Shown: positions 24,622-32,603 of the stretch, piece after piece
Numbering within the stretch: position 1 is the stretch's first letter
Layout: each line of letters starts with the position of its first letter
Origin: Panacagrimonas sp052387695
GTDB lineage: Bacteria > Pseudomonadota > Gammaproteobacteria > Nevskiales > Nevskiaceae
Assembly (NCBI GenBank): GCA_052387695.1
Contig: JBQTIX010000189.1
Location: forward strand, 1-32,603
Length of the DNA stretch: 32,603 nucleotides
Direction of reading: 5' to 3'
The notes under the pieces: model-generated
Databases searched by the model: none
Told to the model about the DNA's origin: nothing
What the model saw: the letters and a program-made list of their open reading frames with translations, nothing else
Translations under genes and position numbers: made by a program

Positions 24622-25401
24622 TCAGCCCGGCAGCAGCACGAACTCCATCGAGGTGCCGGCCAGTTCGATCCGGTCCTTGTCGACCAGCTTGCGCGCCTGC
24701 GTATCGATTTCCAGGCCGTTGACGATCGGACGCCGCCCGCCGCCGCCACTGCCGACATGAACGATGTAGTAGCCGTCCGCCCGCCGCGTGATGGCCGCGA
24801 CCTGCACACCCGGCTGACCGATGGTGGTCAGGGCCTTGGTCAGTTCCATTTCCTTGCCCTGGTTGGCGCCGGAGTTGACACGCAACTTCGCCAGCAGCGG
24901 CTTGCCGACCACCCCGAAGGTGCCCGTGGAAGTGACCGCCCGTTCGGACTCGGTGAGCGCCCCGCCTGGCGTTCCGGCCGCCGCTGGACTGGCTGGCGCC
25001 CCTGCCTGCGACTGCCGCAGGACCATGGTCTTTTCGAAGTCGGCCGCGGGCTGCTTCTGCTCGGGTCTCAGTACCAGGGTTTTGTCGGCATTGGCATTGG
25101 CGTCCGGCCGATCTTCCTGACCTAGGTACTTGAGCGAGTTGCGGCCCATGCTGATGACGTCGCCATGCGCCAGCGGATATTTGGTGATGGGCTCGCCGTT
25201 GACCTGGGTCCCGTTGGTGGACTTGAGGTCTTCCAGGAACGAGTCTTCGAGCAGGGTGACAATGGCCGCGTGCTTGCCGGACACGGCCTTGTCGTTGAGG
25301 ACAATGTCGTTGTTGGCGTGGCGGCCGATGGTGGTTCGCTCCTTGTCCAGCGAGACCTCGCTGGTGTTGCCGTTGGAATCGGTGATGATCAGCTTGCCCA
25401 T
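24622..25401 (-). CDS. FHA-domain protein of a Ser/Thr phosphorylation operon
   Basis: A 259-residue soluble protein. Residues ~20-95 are a complete FHA domain, which binds phosphothreonine peptides: GRH at 26-28, SGKH at 41-44 and STNGTQVNG at 61-69. A linker holds two near-identical motifs, KTLVLR (Thr108) and KTMVLR (Thr125), then an Ala/Pro-rich stretch. Residues ~168-257 are a second, degenerate FHA-like domain in which the usual Gly-Arg is TIGQ and the Ser-x-x-His is missing. ATG 25401 is chosen because MGKLIITDSNGN starts the domain; the site upstream is weak. It is last in the operon after a PP2C phosphatase and a CHASE2 kinase and is probably their substrate or adaptor. Confidence 0.88.
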   Translation of the reverse strand: MGKLIITDSNGNTSEVSLDKERTTIGRHANNDIVLNDKAVSGKHAAIVTLLEDSFLEDLKSTNGTQVNGEPITKYPLAHGDVISMGRNSLKYLGQEDRPDANANADKTLVLRPEQKQPAADFEKTMVLRQSQAGAPASPAAAGTPGGALTESERAVTSTGTFGVVGKPLLAKLRVNSGANQGKEMELTKALTTIGQPGVQVAAITRRADGYYIVHVGSGGGGRRPIVNGLEIDTQARKLVDKDRIELAGTSMEFVLLPG

Positions 25402-25438
25402 GTGACTTGATCCGTAGGTTTCCTCTCGATTCTGGGTA

Positions 25439-26260
25439 TCAGAACCATTCCAGCAGTCTCTCATACCATCGCCGACCCCTCGCGAACGAGGCATCGACCC
25501 TGGCCAGGCAGACCGACACGTTGTCCCTGCCGCCGCCATCCAGAGCTTGCTGGACCAGGGTCTTGGCGGCGATTTCCAGATTGTCGCCGTGACTTTGCAA
25601 GGATAAGGCGATGGCCTCGTCTGACACCATGTCGGTCAGGCCGTCGGAACACAGCAGCAGGACATCGCCGACCTCGACCGGGTCTTCCATCAGGTCCACG
25701 ATCACCGCCGTTTCCGCCCCCAGCGCGCGCGTCACGATGTTCTTGCGCACCAGCTTGACCGCGTCTTCGCGCGTGTAGTGCCCGCGAGCGATCAGTTCTT
25801 CCAGCAGTGAGTGATCGCGCGTGACCTGTTCGAGAAAGCCGAAGCGGTAGCGGTACAGGCGGGAGTCGCCGACGTGTGCCACGCTCATGCGGTCGTCGTG
25901 CAGCAGGACCGCAACGATGGTGGTGCCCATGCCGGCGCATTGCGGCTGCGAATGTGCGACCTGGCAGATGGTCTCGTGCGCCGCCTCGATCGACTGTTTG
26001 AGCAGCAGGGAGGATTTCCGGTAACCGGTGTCGGCATCGACCTCGTTCTTGTCCAGATCCGGCCAGTCACGACGAACCATGTCCAGCACCGTGGTGGTGG
26101 CGATGCCGCTGGCGATCTCGCCCGCGTTATAGCCGCCCATGCCATCGGCCAATACCAGCAGGCCGATCTCCTGATCCTCCACCACCGCGTCTTCGTTGTT
26201 GGTGCGCACCCTGCCCACGTCCGTGAGCAGGGCGGTGGCGACATGGTCCTTGAGCGCCAT
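25439..26260 (-). CDS. stp1-like: PP2C-family Ser/Thr protein phosphatase
   Basis: A 273-residue soluble PPM/PP2C phosphatase with all metal-binding motifs: ADGMGGYNAGE, GMGTTIVAVL, AHVGDSRLYRYR, LLLCSDGLTDMV and GGGRDNVSV. It would dephosphorylate phospho-Ser/Thr proteins, most simply the neighbouring kinase and FHA protein. ATG 26260 follows a GGGAGA site; the longer frame to 26314 overlaps the kinase. It starts 13 bases after the kinase stop and is followed 37 bases later by the FHA gene. Confidence 0.93.
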   Translation of the reverse strand: MALKDHVATALLTDVGRVRTNNEDAVVEDQEIGLLVLADGMGGYNAGEIASGIATTTVLDMVRRDWPDLDKNEVDADTGYRKSSLLLKQSIEAAHETICQVAHSQPQCAGMGTTIVAVLLHDDRMSVAHVGDSRLYRYRFGFLEQVTRDHSLLEELIARGHYTREDAVKLVRKNIVTRALGAETAVIVDLMEDPVEVGDVLLLCSDGLTDMVSDEAIALSLQSHGDNLEIAAKTLVQQALDGGGRDNVSVCLARVDASFARGRRWYERLLEWF

Positions 26261-26273
26261 GGCCGGTCTCCCC

Positions 26274-28937
26274 TCAGCCCAGCGTGGACAGCACCATGCG
26301 CAGATCGCGCGCAAGGTCGGAACCGCGTGCGTAGCGCGTCTCGAGGTTCTTGTCGAGGACCGTGTTGATCACGTCATCCATCAACTCCGGCAGATCGGGA
26401 CGAACGGAGGAGATGGGCGCGTGTGGTTCGTTGGCGATCTTGAACATCAGGGTCGCCATCGATTCAGCCTGGAACGGCAGGACGCCGGTCAGAAGCTGAT
26501 ACAGGGTGACGCCGAGCGAGAACAGGTCCGAGCGCCCATCGACCTTGCGGCCGGCGAGCTGCTCGGGGCTCATGTAGCTGGGCGTGCCCAGCACCATGCC
26601 GGTCTTGGTCTTGCTGGAATCGGTGATGCGCGCCACCCCGAAGTCCGTGACCTTGATGGTCTTGGTGTCGGCGATGAGCATCAGGTTGGCCGGCTTGATA
26701 TCGCGGTGCACGATGTTGCGCGTGTGCGCGTAGTCCAGCGCATCGGCGGCGTCGGCCATGTACCTGAGCGTTTCGGCGACCGACAGCAGGGCATTGGCCT
26801 TGGTGTGGCGCACCAGGTCGTAGCCCTTGATGAATTCCATCGCGATGTAGGCCAGGTCGTGTTCCTCGCCGGCATCGAAGATCTGCACGATGTGCGGGTG
26901 AGACAGATTGCCCGCCGCTTCGGCTTCGCGGAAGAAGCGCTCCTTGACCTCCTTGAGCTCGTCCACCTCGACGTCCTGCGCCAGGGTCATGGTCTTGATC
27001 GCCACCATGCGGCCGATCTTGGGGTCCTTGCCCAGGTACACCACGCCCATCGCGCCCTTGCCCAGTTCCTTCTCCACCTGGTAGCGACCGAGCATGGCTT
27101 TTTCCGTGCCGCCGTCGGCGCCCAGGACCAGGGTGCCGCCGGCGGTCTGTGCACCCCCGCCGGAGCCGAGGATCACGGTGTCCGACAGACGCTTGGCGCG
27201 CGTCAGCTTCTGCTGCACGTCGCGGAAAGCATTGTTCTTGGTGGCGATGAACTGGTACACGCTCTCGGCCTTGTTGAACTGGCGCTTGCGCTCGAAGTCC
27301 AGCGCCAGGTTGTAGAGCAGATCCAGCAGCCTGTCGTCCACCGGCTGCACGCGTTTGAACTTCTCGAAGGCCATGTCGAGCTGGCCCTGGCCCTGGAAGG
27401 CGAGCCCCAGCATCTTGTTGGACTCGGCATTTTCCTTCTCGCCCACGTTGACGAGAATGTTGGCAATTCGCAGCTTCTTGACCGTCATGAACAGGTGACC
27501 GAACACCACCAGGATGGCCGGGATGGTGAGCTTGAGCCAGGTCGCGCTGGCGGCCAGCAGATAGAACTCGGTGAGCAGCAGCATCGCGACCAGGCCGCCG
27601 CTGACCGCGAATCCCAGCGTCGGCGCCAGTCGCGGCAACAGGACAGCGAGGTAGGCGATGACCAGAACCAGGACCAGGAAGCTGACGAATCCGCCCCAGC
27701 CCGGCGCCACGAAGAAGTGTCCCTGCAGGATGCTGGAGATGGAGTGAGCCACGATCTGCACCGGCGCCATCGAACTGGCGATCGGCGTGCGGAAGTACGT
27801 GCCGATGCCGGCGGCGCTGGGGCCGATCAGGACGATCTTGTCCTTGAAATTATCCGCCTGGATCTTCCCTTCCTTGACGTCGAAGAAGGAATACACCGGG
27901 AACGCCGGCTGTCCGTCGATATCGCGATAGAACTGGAGATTCATGCGCAGCGCCGGCGTGGTCTTGATATCCACGCCGCCAAGCTGCACGCCCTCTCCCA
28001 GCCGCACGATGATGTCCTCGGGCTTCAAGTTCAGGAAATTCGCTGCGCTGATCAGCGCCAGCGAGGGGTAGAGGTCATCGTAGAACTGCACCACCAGCGG
28101 CTCGGAACGCCAGGTGCCGTCCGAGTCCAGCGTGGGGAAGATATGGCCGATGCCCAGTGCCGCCTCGCCTATGCCCTTGACCGGCGGCTCGACGCTGATC
28201 ATGGGCAGCGGCAGCTTTCCTTCGGCCCGTGCGTCGACGTTGTCCTCGATCTCGCTCAGCGCGTTGCGTTGCACGTACGGCGGCAGCGGCGCCTCCTGCC
28301 GGCCCTGCGGCCGCCCCGGCTGCATCAGCATGGGCACGACCACGCGGCCCGAGTTGCGGAACGCCGTGCCCAGCACGTCATCGGCCGACACGCGACCGCG
28401 CGATTCCTCGATCTTGGCCTCCAGTCCCGCAATCTCCTTGGCGTACCGGGTCGCCAGGGCGGTCTCGCTCCAGGCCAGGTATGCGCGTGTCCCGGAGGGT
28501 TTGGTGGGGCCTGAGTTGTCTTTCAGGATGCCCTCCATCGTCTGTACTTCCCCGGGAATCTTCTGCGTCAGCGGCGATTTCTTGAGGAAGTCCGCGATCT
28601 CGTCGACCGCCATCGTATTGCCGTCTTTCTGCGCCTCGGAGTAGATGGCGGTGTTGGTCACCACCTTGGCGCCGACCTTGGAGAGATAGTCGATCATCTC
28701 CGCCTGCAGGTGGCGCGGCCACGGCCAGCGACCGAGCTTCTGGATGCTGCTGTCGTCGATGGCGATGACGGCGATCGCGGGGAAAGGCTCGCGATCATTG
28801 GCCCTGACCCCGGCGTCGTAGGTGTAGCGCTCCAGTCCCTGGAAACTGTCCGCGAGCACGCCGTAGGCGAGGATCACGAACGCGGCGCTGAACGCCACCG
28901 CCGCGAACCAGTCTTTCGACCAGAATTTCTCTTTCAC
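26274..28937 (-). CDS. Membrane Ser/Thr protein kinase with CHASE2 sensor domain
   Basis: An 887-residue receptor kinase. One N-terminal membrane helix (about 11-30) is followed by a large periplasmic CHASE2 domain (about 35-405; AVIAIDDSSIQKLGRWPWPR is typical). Three more membrane helices lie at about 415-485 and a TPR-like segment at about 505-580. The Hanks-type kinase domain covers 615-887: Gly loop LGKGAMGVVY, Lys648 in VAIK, HRDIKPAN with Asp746, DFG at 765-767, and YMSPEQ. All catalytic residues are present. The linker carries TVIL (Thr587) and TLVL (Thr602), likely autophosphorylation sites. The start codon is GTG 28937, five bases after GGAGA. It heads an operon with a phosphatase and an FHA protein. 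The periplasmic signal is unknown. Confidence 0.93.
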   Translation of the reverse strand: MKEKFWSKDWFAAVAFSAAFVILAYGVLADSFQGLERYTYDAGVRANDREPFPAIAVIAIDDSSIQKLGRWPWPRHLQAEMIDYLSKVGAKVVTNTAIYSEAQKDGNTMAVDEIADFLKKSPLTQKIPGEVQTMEGILKDNSGPTKPSGTRAYLAWSETALATRYAKEIAGLEAKIEESRGRVSADDVLGTAFRNSGRVVVPMLMQPGRPQGRQEAPLPPYVQRNALSEIEDNVDARAEGKLPLPMISVEPPVKGIGEAALGIGHIFPTLDSDGTWRSEPLVVQFYDDLYPSLALISAANFLNLKPEDIIVRLGEGVQLGGVDIKTTPALRMNLQFYRDIDGQPAFPVYSFFDVKEGKIQADNFKDKIVLIGPSAAGIGTYFRTPIASSMAPVQIVAHSISSILQGHFFVAPGWGGFVSFLVLVLVIAYLAVLLPRLAPTLGFAVSGGLVAMLLLTEFYLLAASATWLKLTIPAILVVFGHLFMTVKKLRIANILVNVGEKENAESNKMLGLAFQGQGQLDMAFEKFKRVQPVDDRLLDLLYNLALDFERKRQFNKAESVYQFIATKNNAFRDVQQKLTRAKRLSDTVILGSGGGAQTAGGTLVLGADGGTEKAMLGRYQVEKELGKGAMGVVYLGKDPKIGRMVAIKTMTLAQDVEVDELKEVKERFFREAEAAGNLSHPHIVQIFDAGEEHDLAYIAMEFIKGYDLVRHTKANALLSVAETLRYMADAADALDYAHTRNIVHRDIKPANLMLIADTKTIKVTDFGVARITDSSKTKTGMVLGTPSYMSPEQLAGRKVDGRSDLFSLGVTLYQLLTGVLPFQAESMATLMFKIANEPHAPISSVRPDLPELMDDVINTVLDKNLETRYARGSDLARDLRMVLSTLG

Positions 28938-29096
28938 TCCGATCTCCCCGTCCGGCCCCAGGGCCTGGCCCCATATGCGGGGATACTACCTTGGATTTCG
29001 ACGATCGACGACACGACCGAACGATCATGCGCCGCCTCGGCGCGGCCATGCAGCGAAGCGGCATAATTCGCGGCCCCATCCCCCATCAGGTTTTTC

Positions 29097-30332
29097 ATGA
29101 GCGCGACCTCCCTCCAGACCGTGATCATCGTCGGCGCCGGTCAGGCCGGCGGCGAAACCGCCTCCGAACTGCGCAAGCTCGGCTACGCCGGTCGCCTGGT
29201 CATCGTCGGCGAGGAGCCGCATCTGCCGTACAAGCGCCCCCCCTTGTCGAAGACCTATCTCGCCGGAACGGCCACGCGCGATTCCCTCTACGTGATCCCG
29301 CAGGCAGCGCTGGAGCGGGTGAACGTGGAATTCATCGGCGGCCTGCGGGCAGCGTCGATCGACCGTGCGGGCAGGACGCTGCAATTGGCGGACGGCCGCG
29401 CACTGTCCTACGACAAGCTGGTGCTCGCCACCGGCGGACGCCCGCGCATGCTGTCGTTGCCCGGCGCCGATGCGCCGAACGTGTTCGCGCTGCGCACCAT
29501 CGCCGACGTCGATGCCATCCGCACGCACTGCGTGGCGGGCAAACGACTGGTGATCGTCGGCGGCGGCTACATCGGGCTGGAAGTCGCCGCGGTCGCGACC
29601 AAGCTGGGCCTTTCGGTGACGGTGCTGGAGAGCATGCCGCGCGTCTTGCAGCGCGTCACCGCGCCCGAGATGTCCGCCTTCTACGAGCGCGTGCACCGCG
29701 AAGCCGGCGTGGACCTGCGCACCGACGTGCAGATCAGGGCGTTCGAAAAAATGGGAGACGCGCTGGAGGTCGTACTGGGCGACGGCAGCCGCCTTGCAGC
29801 GGATTTCGTCGTGGTCGGCATCGGCCTGATCCCCAATGTGGAGCTGGCGCAGGCGGCGGGGCTGGCGGTGGACAACGGCATCGTCGTCGACGAATTCGCC
29901 TGCACCTCGGACCCGGACATCCATGCGGCCGGTGACTGCACCCAGCACCCGAGCGAATTCCTCGGCCGGCGTATCCGCCTGGAATCGGTGCAGAACGCGA
30001 TGGAGCAGGCGCGCGTCGTAGCAGGCAACCTCATGGGCAAAAACCTGCCGTACCGGAACGTGCCCTGGTTCTGGTCCGACCAGTACGAGTTCAAGCTCCA
30101 GATGGTCGGCATCTCCACCGGCTACGACCGCTGCGTGCTGCGTGGCGACACCGCCGGGCGCTCGTTCGCCGCGTTCTATCTCGACCGGGACGGTGTGCTG
30201 ATTGCTGCCGACACGGTGAGCCGGCCGCAGGAATTCATGCTCGCCAAGAAGATGGTCGGCATGAAGGCGAAGGTCGATGCGGCCAGGCTGGCCGATGAAT
30301 CGGTGGCGCTGAAGGAGCTGGTGCCGGCGTAG
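29097..30332 (+). CDS. NAD(P)H:ferredoxin reductase, putidaredoxin-reductase type
   Basis: A 411-residue FAD flavoprotein of the pyridine nucleotide-disulfide oxidoreductase fold. FAD-binding VIIVGAGQAGGETASELRK is near residue 10, PYKRPPLSK is typical of ferredoxin/rubredoxin reductases, LVIVGGGYIGLEVAAVATKL is the NAD-binding motif, and DIHAAGDC closes the FAD site. The family passes electrons from NADH to a [2Fe-2S] ferredoxin or rubredoxin for P450s and dioxygenases. Since the CYP153-ferredoxin operon at the left has no reductase, this gene is the obvious candidate donor, though 25 kb away and in housekeeping surroundings. It diverges from the kinase operon; its stop codon lies inside a short repeat preceding a REP-like element. 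Confidence 0.9.
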   Translation: MSATSLQTVIIVGAGQAGGETASELRKLGYAGRLVIVGEEPHLPYKRPPLSKTYLAGTATRDSLYVIPQAALERVNVEFIGGLRAASIDRAGRTLQLADGRALSYDKLVLATGGRPRMLSLPGADAPNVFALRTIADVDAIRTHCVAGKRLVIVGGGYIGLEVAAVATKLGLSVTVLESMPRVLQRVTAPEMSAFYERVHREAGVDLRTDVQIRAFEKMGDALEVVLGDGSRLAADFVVVGIGLIPNVELAQAAGLAVDNGIVVDEFACTSDPDIHAAGDCTQHPSEFLGRRIRLESVQNAMEQARVVAGNLMGKNLPYRNVPWFWSDQYEFKLQMVGISTGYDRCVLRGDTAGRSFAAFYLDRDGVLIAADTVSRPQEFMLAKKMVGMKAKVDAARLADESVALKELVPA

Positions 30333-30442
30333 GTCGGCTGTAGGTCGGCTCAAGCCCGCGTGCTTTTCGCGGGCGGAGCCGACGGGTGCCCTGCGTCGAG
30401 GGCGCGCAGCGTCGGTTCCGCCTTCGGCTTGAACCGACCTAC
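30329..30442. repeat. REP-like double-hairpin element with 17-bp inverted ends
   Basis: The unit gtaggtcggct occurs twice in a row (30329-30339 and 30340-30350). From 30340 the sequence gtaggtcggctcaagcc is matched by its inverted copy ggcttgaaccgacctac at 30426-30442 with one mismatch. Inside are two hairpins: 30344-30383 (gtcggct/agccgac plus cccgcg/cgcggg) and 30411-30438 (gtcggttc/gaaccgac). This is the layout of REP or BIME elements, which are mobilised by RAYT transposases and placed between genes. The tag stop of the reductase gene lies in the first copy. It may also act as an mRNA 3' stabiliser; it lacks a T tract for classic termination. Confidence 0.75.
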
Positions 30443-30588
30443 GAGCCAGACCGAACCTGCTCAGACCTTCCCTAAGCGCGGCAACGTACCGACGCCGCGC
30501 GGAATCGCGGCTAAGGTTCTCGGTTAACACCGGTCCTGGTCTCTCGCGATTTCGCGGGCTGCGGGAGTCGGTGCTGGAGCACGTACCG

Positions 30589-31155
30589 ATGAACCCGCTG
30601 AACAAGCCTTTACGCAGCACCTGCCTCGCCCTGTTTCTCGTCGCCACCACGGGCCTGTTTGCCGGGGCCGCTTCCGCCGCCGCGACCGCAGAAGAACTGA
30701 ACAAGGATGCGGAGCAGGCGCTCCAGACCCTGTACAAGACCAACCCCCTGGCCCTGGATATTTCCAAGAAGGCCAAGGCCATGCTGGTGTTTCCCAAAGT
30801 GATCAAGGCCGGCCTGGTGTTCGGCGGCTCGTACGGCGAGGGGGTGCTGACCAAGGGCCCGGTCGTGTCCGGCTACTACAACTCCATCTCCGCATCCTGG
30901 GGCCTCCAGGCCGGTGCGCAGTCCTACGGCTACGCCCTGTTCCTGATGAACGACAAGGGGCTCGCTTATCTCGACAAGTCGGAAGGCTGGGAAATCGGCG
31001 TCGGACCGACGGTGGTGGTGGTCAACGAAGGCGTCGCCAAGAACCTTTCGACCTCCACGCTCAAGGATGACGCTTACGCCTTCATCTTCGACCAGCAGGG
31101 CCTGATGGCCAGCCTGAGCATCGAAGGCACCAAGGTCACCCGCATCAAGCGTTGA
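30589..31155 (+). CDS. Exported SYLF/YSC84-domain lipid-binding protein
   Basis: A 188-residue protein with a Sec signal peptide (basic start, LALFLVATTGLFAGAASA; cleavage probably after ASA near residue 29) and a SYLF (YSC84) domain filling the rest: AKAMLVFPKVIKAGLVFGGS, YGEGVL, YYNSISASWGLQAGAQSYGY, LNDKGL-like block and VGPTVVVV. The domain binds phospholipids; bacterial members are periplasmic and of unclear role. ATG 30589 is preferred over an earlier in-frame start at 30571 because it gives a proper signal peptide. It is followed by two lipoprotein genes in the same direction, suggesting an envelope operon. Confidence 0.88.
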   Translation: MNPLNKPLRSTCLALFLVATTGLFAGAASAAATAEELNKDAEQALQTLYKTNPLALDISKKAKAMLVFPKVIKAGLVFGGSYGEGVLTKGPVVSGYYNSISASWGLQAGAQSYGYALFLMNDKGLAYLDKSEGWEIGVGPTVVVVNEGVAKNLSTSTLKDDAYAFIFDQQGLMASLSIEGTKVTRIKR

Positions 31156-31183
31156 GCCTCAGCGACCCGAACCAGGACCCCTC

Positions 31184-31600
31184 ATGACAAATCCAATGCA
31201 GACATCTTCAATACCGCGGACCCGATCTTCCTTCCTGCCCAGGGCCGCCGTCGCGGCCGGCCTGCTCGCGCTGGCCGCCTGCGCCGCTGCGCCGGTGCCG
31301 CCCACCCAGGCGCTGCAAGCCGCGGAGCTGGCCATCACCAATGCCGAGAAGGCCAGAGTGGCGGATTACGCCTCGCCGGAACTGGGCGAAGCACGCGAAA
31401 AACTCACCGCGGCGCGCAGCGCCGTGCAGCAGGAAAAGATGGAGCTGGCGCAGCGCCTGGCCGAGCAATCCCGGGTCGGCGCCGAACTGGCCTCGGCCAA
31501 GGCCGAAGTGGCCAAGGCCAAGCTCGTCAACGACGAGATGAAAAAGAGTACCGACTCGTTGAAGCAGGAAATGCAGCGCAACACAGGAGCCGCCAAGTGA
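31184..31600 (+). CDS. DUF4398 lipoprotein
   Basis: A 138-residue lipoprotein. The signal peptide ends in the lipobox LALAAC, giving lipidation at Cys33. The mature part is a helical DUF4398 domain (LQAAELAITNAEKARVADYA, SPELGEAREKLTAARSAV) with an Ala/Glu/Lys-rich coiled coil to the end. Its stop overlaps the GTG start of the OmpA-like gene. DUF4398 lipoproteins commonly precede OmpA lipoproteins in proteobacteria and are thought to act together in the envelope; the mechanism is not known. Confidence 0.85.
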   Translation: MTNPMQTSSIPRTRSSFLPRAAVAAGLLALAACAAAPVPPTQALQAAELAITNAEKARVADYASPELGEAREKLTAARSAVQQEKMELAQRLAEQSRVGAELASAKAEVAKAKLVNDEMKKSTDSLKQEMQRNTGAAK

Positions 31601-32478
31601 ACCCCCTTCCCATCAAGACCCTGCTCGCGACGGCCGTCGCCAGCCTGCTGCTCGCCGCCTGCTCCGCCGGCCCGACGCGCCCGCAAGGCGCCGACAACGC
31701 ACGCACCAAGCTGACCGCCTTGCAGTCCGACCCGCAACTCGCCAGCCTCGCGCCGGTGGCGATCAAGGAAGCCGAAGCCGCCGTCGTCGCGGCCGAGAAG
31801 CCGCAGGAAGACAAGGAACTGGGCCAGCATCTGGTGCTGATGGCCGATCGCAAGGTCGAGATCGCCTCGTCGCAGGCGCAAAGCCTGCTGCTGGAAAACC
31901 AGCGCAAGACGCTCAGCGAGCAGCGCGAAAGCGCCCGCCTCGACTCGCGCACGCGCGAAGCCGACGCCGCTCGCGGCGACGCCACCGCGGCACGCACCGA
32001 GGCGGAAATCGCCCGTGGCCAGGCCGACTCGGCGCGTATGGATTCGGCGGCTGCCAAGTTGCAGGCCGAAGAGCTGCAACGGCGCATGACCGAGATGGAC
32101 GCCAAGGCCACCGATCGCGGCCTCGTGGTGACGCTCGGCGACGTGCTGTTCTCGACCGGCCGGTCCGATCTCAAGGGTGGCGCCACCAGCAATCTCGGCA
32201 AGCTGGTGACCTTCCTCAACGAGTACCCGGATCGCACCGTGACCATCGAAGGCCACACCGACGATGTCGGCAGCGACGATTCCAACCTCGGTCTTTCGAC
32301 GCGTCGCGCCGACGCGGTCAAGTCCTACCTGGTCAATCAGGGCGTGGCCTCGGCCCGTCTCGTGGCATCGGGCAAAGGTGAGGGCTCTCCGGTTGCCGGC
32401 AACGACTCGGCCACCGGCCGTCAGCAGAATCGCAGGGTGGAAGTCATCATCGCCAATGCGGTCACGTCGATGAAGTAA
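31597..32478 (+). CDS. OmpA-family peptidoglycan-binding lipoprotein with DUF4398-like N-terminal region
   Basis: A 293-residue lipoprotein. Lipobox LLLAAC places the lipid on Cys22. Residues ~30-90 form a DUF4398-like helical segment, ~90-170 an Ala/Arg/Glu-rich coiled coil, and ~175-290 an OmpA domain (VVTLGDVLFSTGRSDL, IEGHTDDVGSDDSNLGLSTR, RRVEVII). The Asp and Arg of the TDDVG...LSTRRA segment are the diaminopimelate-binding pair, so it should tie the outer membrane to peptidoglycan. It starts at GTG 31597 with AGGAG eight bases before and overlaps the upstream stop (GTGA), so the two genes are translationally coupled. Confidence 0.93.
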   Translation: MNPLPIKTLLATAVASLLLAACSAGPTRPQGADNARTKLTALQSDPQLASLAPVAIKEAEAAVVAAEKPQEDKELGQHLVLMADRKVEIASSQAQSLLLENQRKTLSEQRESARLDSRTREADAARGDATAARTEAEIARGQADSARMDSAAAKLQAEELQRRMTEMDAKATDRGLVVTLGDVLFSTGRSDLKGGATSNLGKLVTFLNEYPDRTVTIEGHTDDVGSDDSNLGLSTRRADAVKSYLVNQGVASARLVASGKGEGSPVAGNDSATGRQQNRRVEVIIANAVTSMK

Positions 32479-32603
32479 TTCGGGAAACCGATTCGGACTC
32501 GATCGCGGCTTACGGCGTGGGGGGACTGGCGGCGGGGGAGCACGTGGGCCCCCACGCCCCACCCCCCCCCCGGGGAGAAGGGGCGCCGAGGCCCCGCGCG
32601 GCC
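32479..32603. other. Homopolymer-rich contig end of doubtful quality
   Basis: After the OmpA-like stop the last ~125 bases turn into G and C runs (a run of ten or more C near 32563-32573, many ggg/ccc blocks). No gene or terminator is visible. The abrupt change in composition suggests low-quality read ends rather than genuine sequence. Confidence 0.6.

Noticed and set aside
26196..28514. A 772-codon open frame on the plus strand
   Set aside because: It is the complement of the CHASE2 kinase gene; the long openness follows from high GC at third positions.

Overview
This is a GC-rich chromosomal window from a proteobacterium, most likely a gammaproteobacterium or betaproteobacterium. The complete minCDE cluster, a PEP carboxylase of about 900 residues, the OmpA/DUF4398 lipoproteins and the putidaredoxin-reductase-type flavoprotein support that. 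I cannot name a genus. All homology statements come from recognising motifs and remembered family sequences; no search was run.

The left half (about 1-15.7 kb) is a catabolic, accessory region. At the left edge is the probable 3' end of a group II intron, antisense to a small gene. Next comes a leftward operon for terminal oxidation of alkyl chains: a CYP153-type P450, its [2Fe-2S] ferredoxin, a GMC (AlkJ-like) alcohol dehydrogenase, and three small unrecognised proteins. A very large AlkS/MalT-type regulator diverges from it, with a perfect inverted repeat in the shared promoter region. A gap holding a decayed mcrC fragment separates this from an AMP-dependent acyl-CoA synthetase. Divergent from the synthetase is a nitrile-use operon: amidase, a small regulator with two LuxR-type helix-turn-helix domains, and the nitrile hydratase beta then alpha subunits, closed by a strong terminator. 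A Tat-exported DUF1329 protein and an AraC-type regulator follow. The pieces fit a scheme in which alkanes (via P450 and alcohol dehydrogenase) and nitriles (via nitrile hydratase and amidase) both give carboxylic acids, which the acyl-CoA synthetase could activate.

The right half (about 16.2-32.5 kb) is mostly housekeeping or core-genome-like: an HNH protein, an alpha-E protein with a permuted ATP-grasp enzyme, minC-minD-minE, ppc, and a Ser/Thr phosphorylation operon (CHASE2 kinase, PP2C phosphatase, FHA protein). A ferredoxin-type NAD(P)H reductase follows that could serve the P450 ferredoxin 25 kb away. Then come a REP-like hairpin element and a three-gene envelope cluster (SYLF protein, DUF4398 lipoprotein, OmpA lipoprotein). 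The last ~100 bases are homopolymer-rich and look like poor-quality contig-end sequence.

The points most worth a second look are the tandem-HTH regulator, a nitrile hydratase that looks Fe-type but carries a Co-type residue in its metal-binding motif, the unknown small proteins in the CYP153 operon, and matching Thr-x-(Val/Ile)-Leu motifs in the kinase and its FHA partner.
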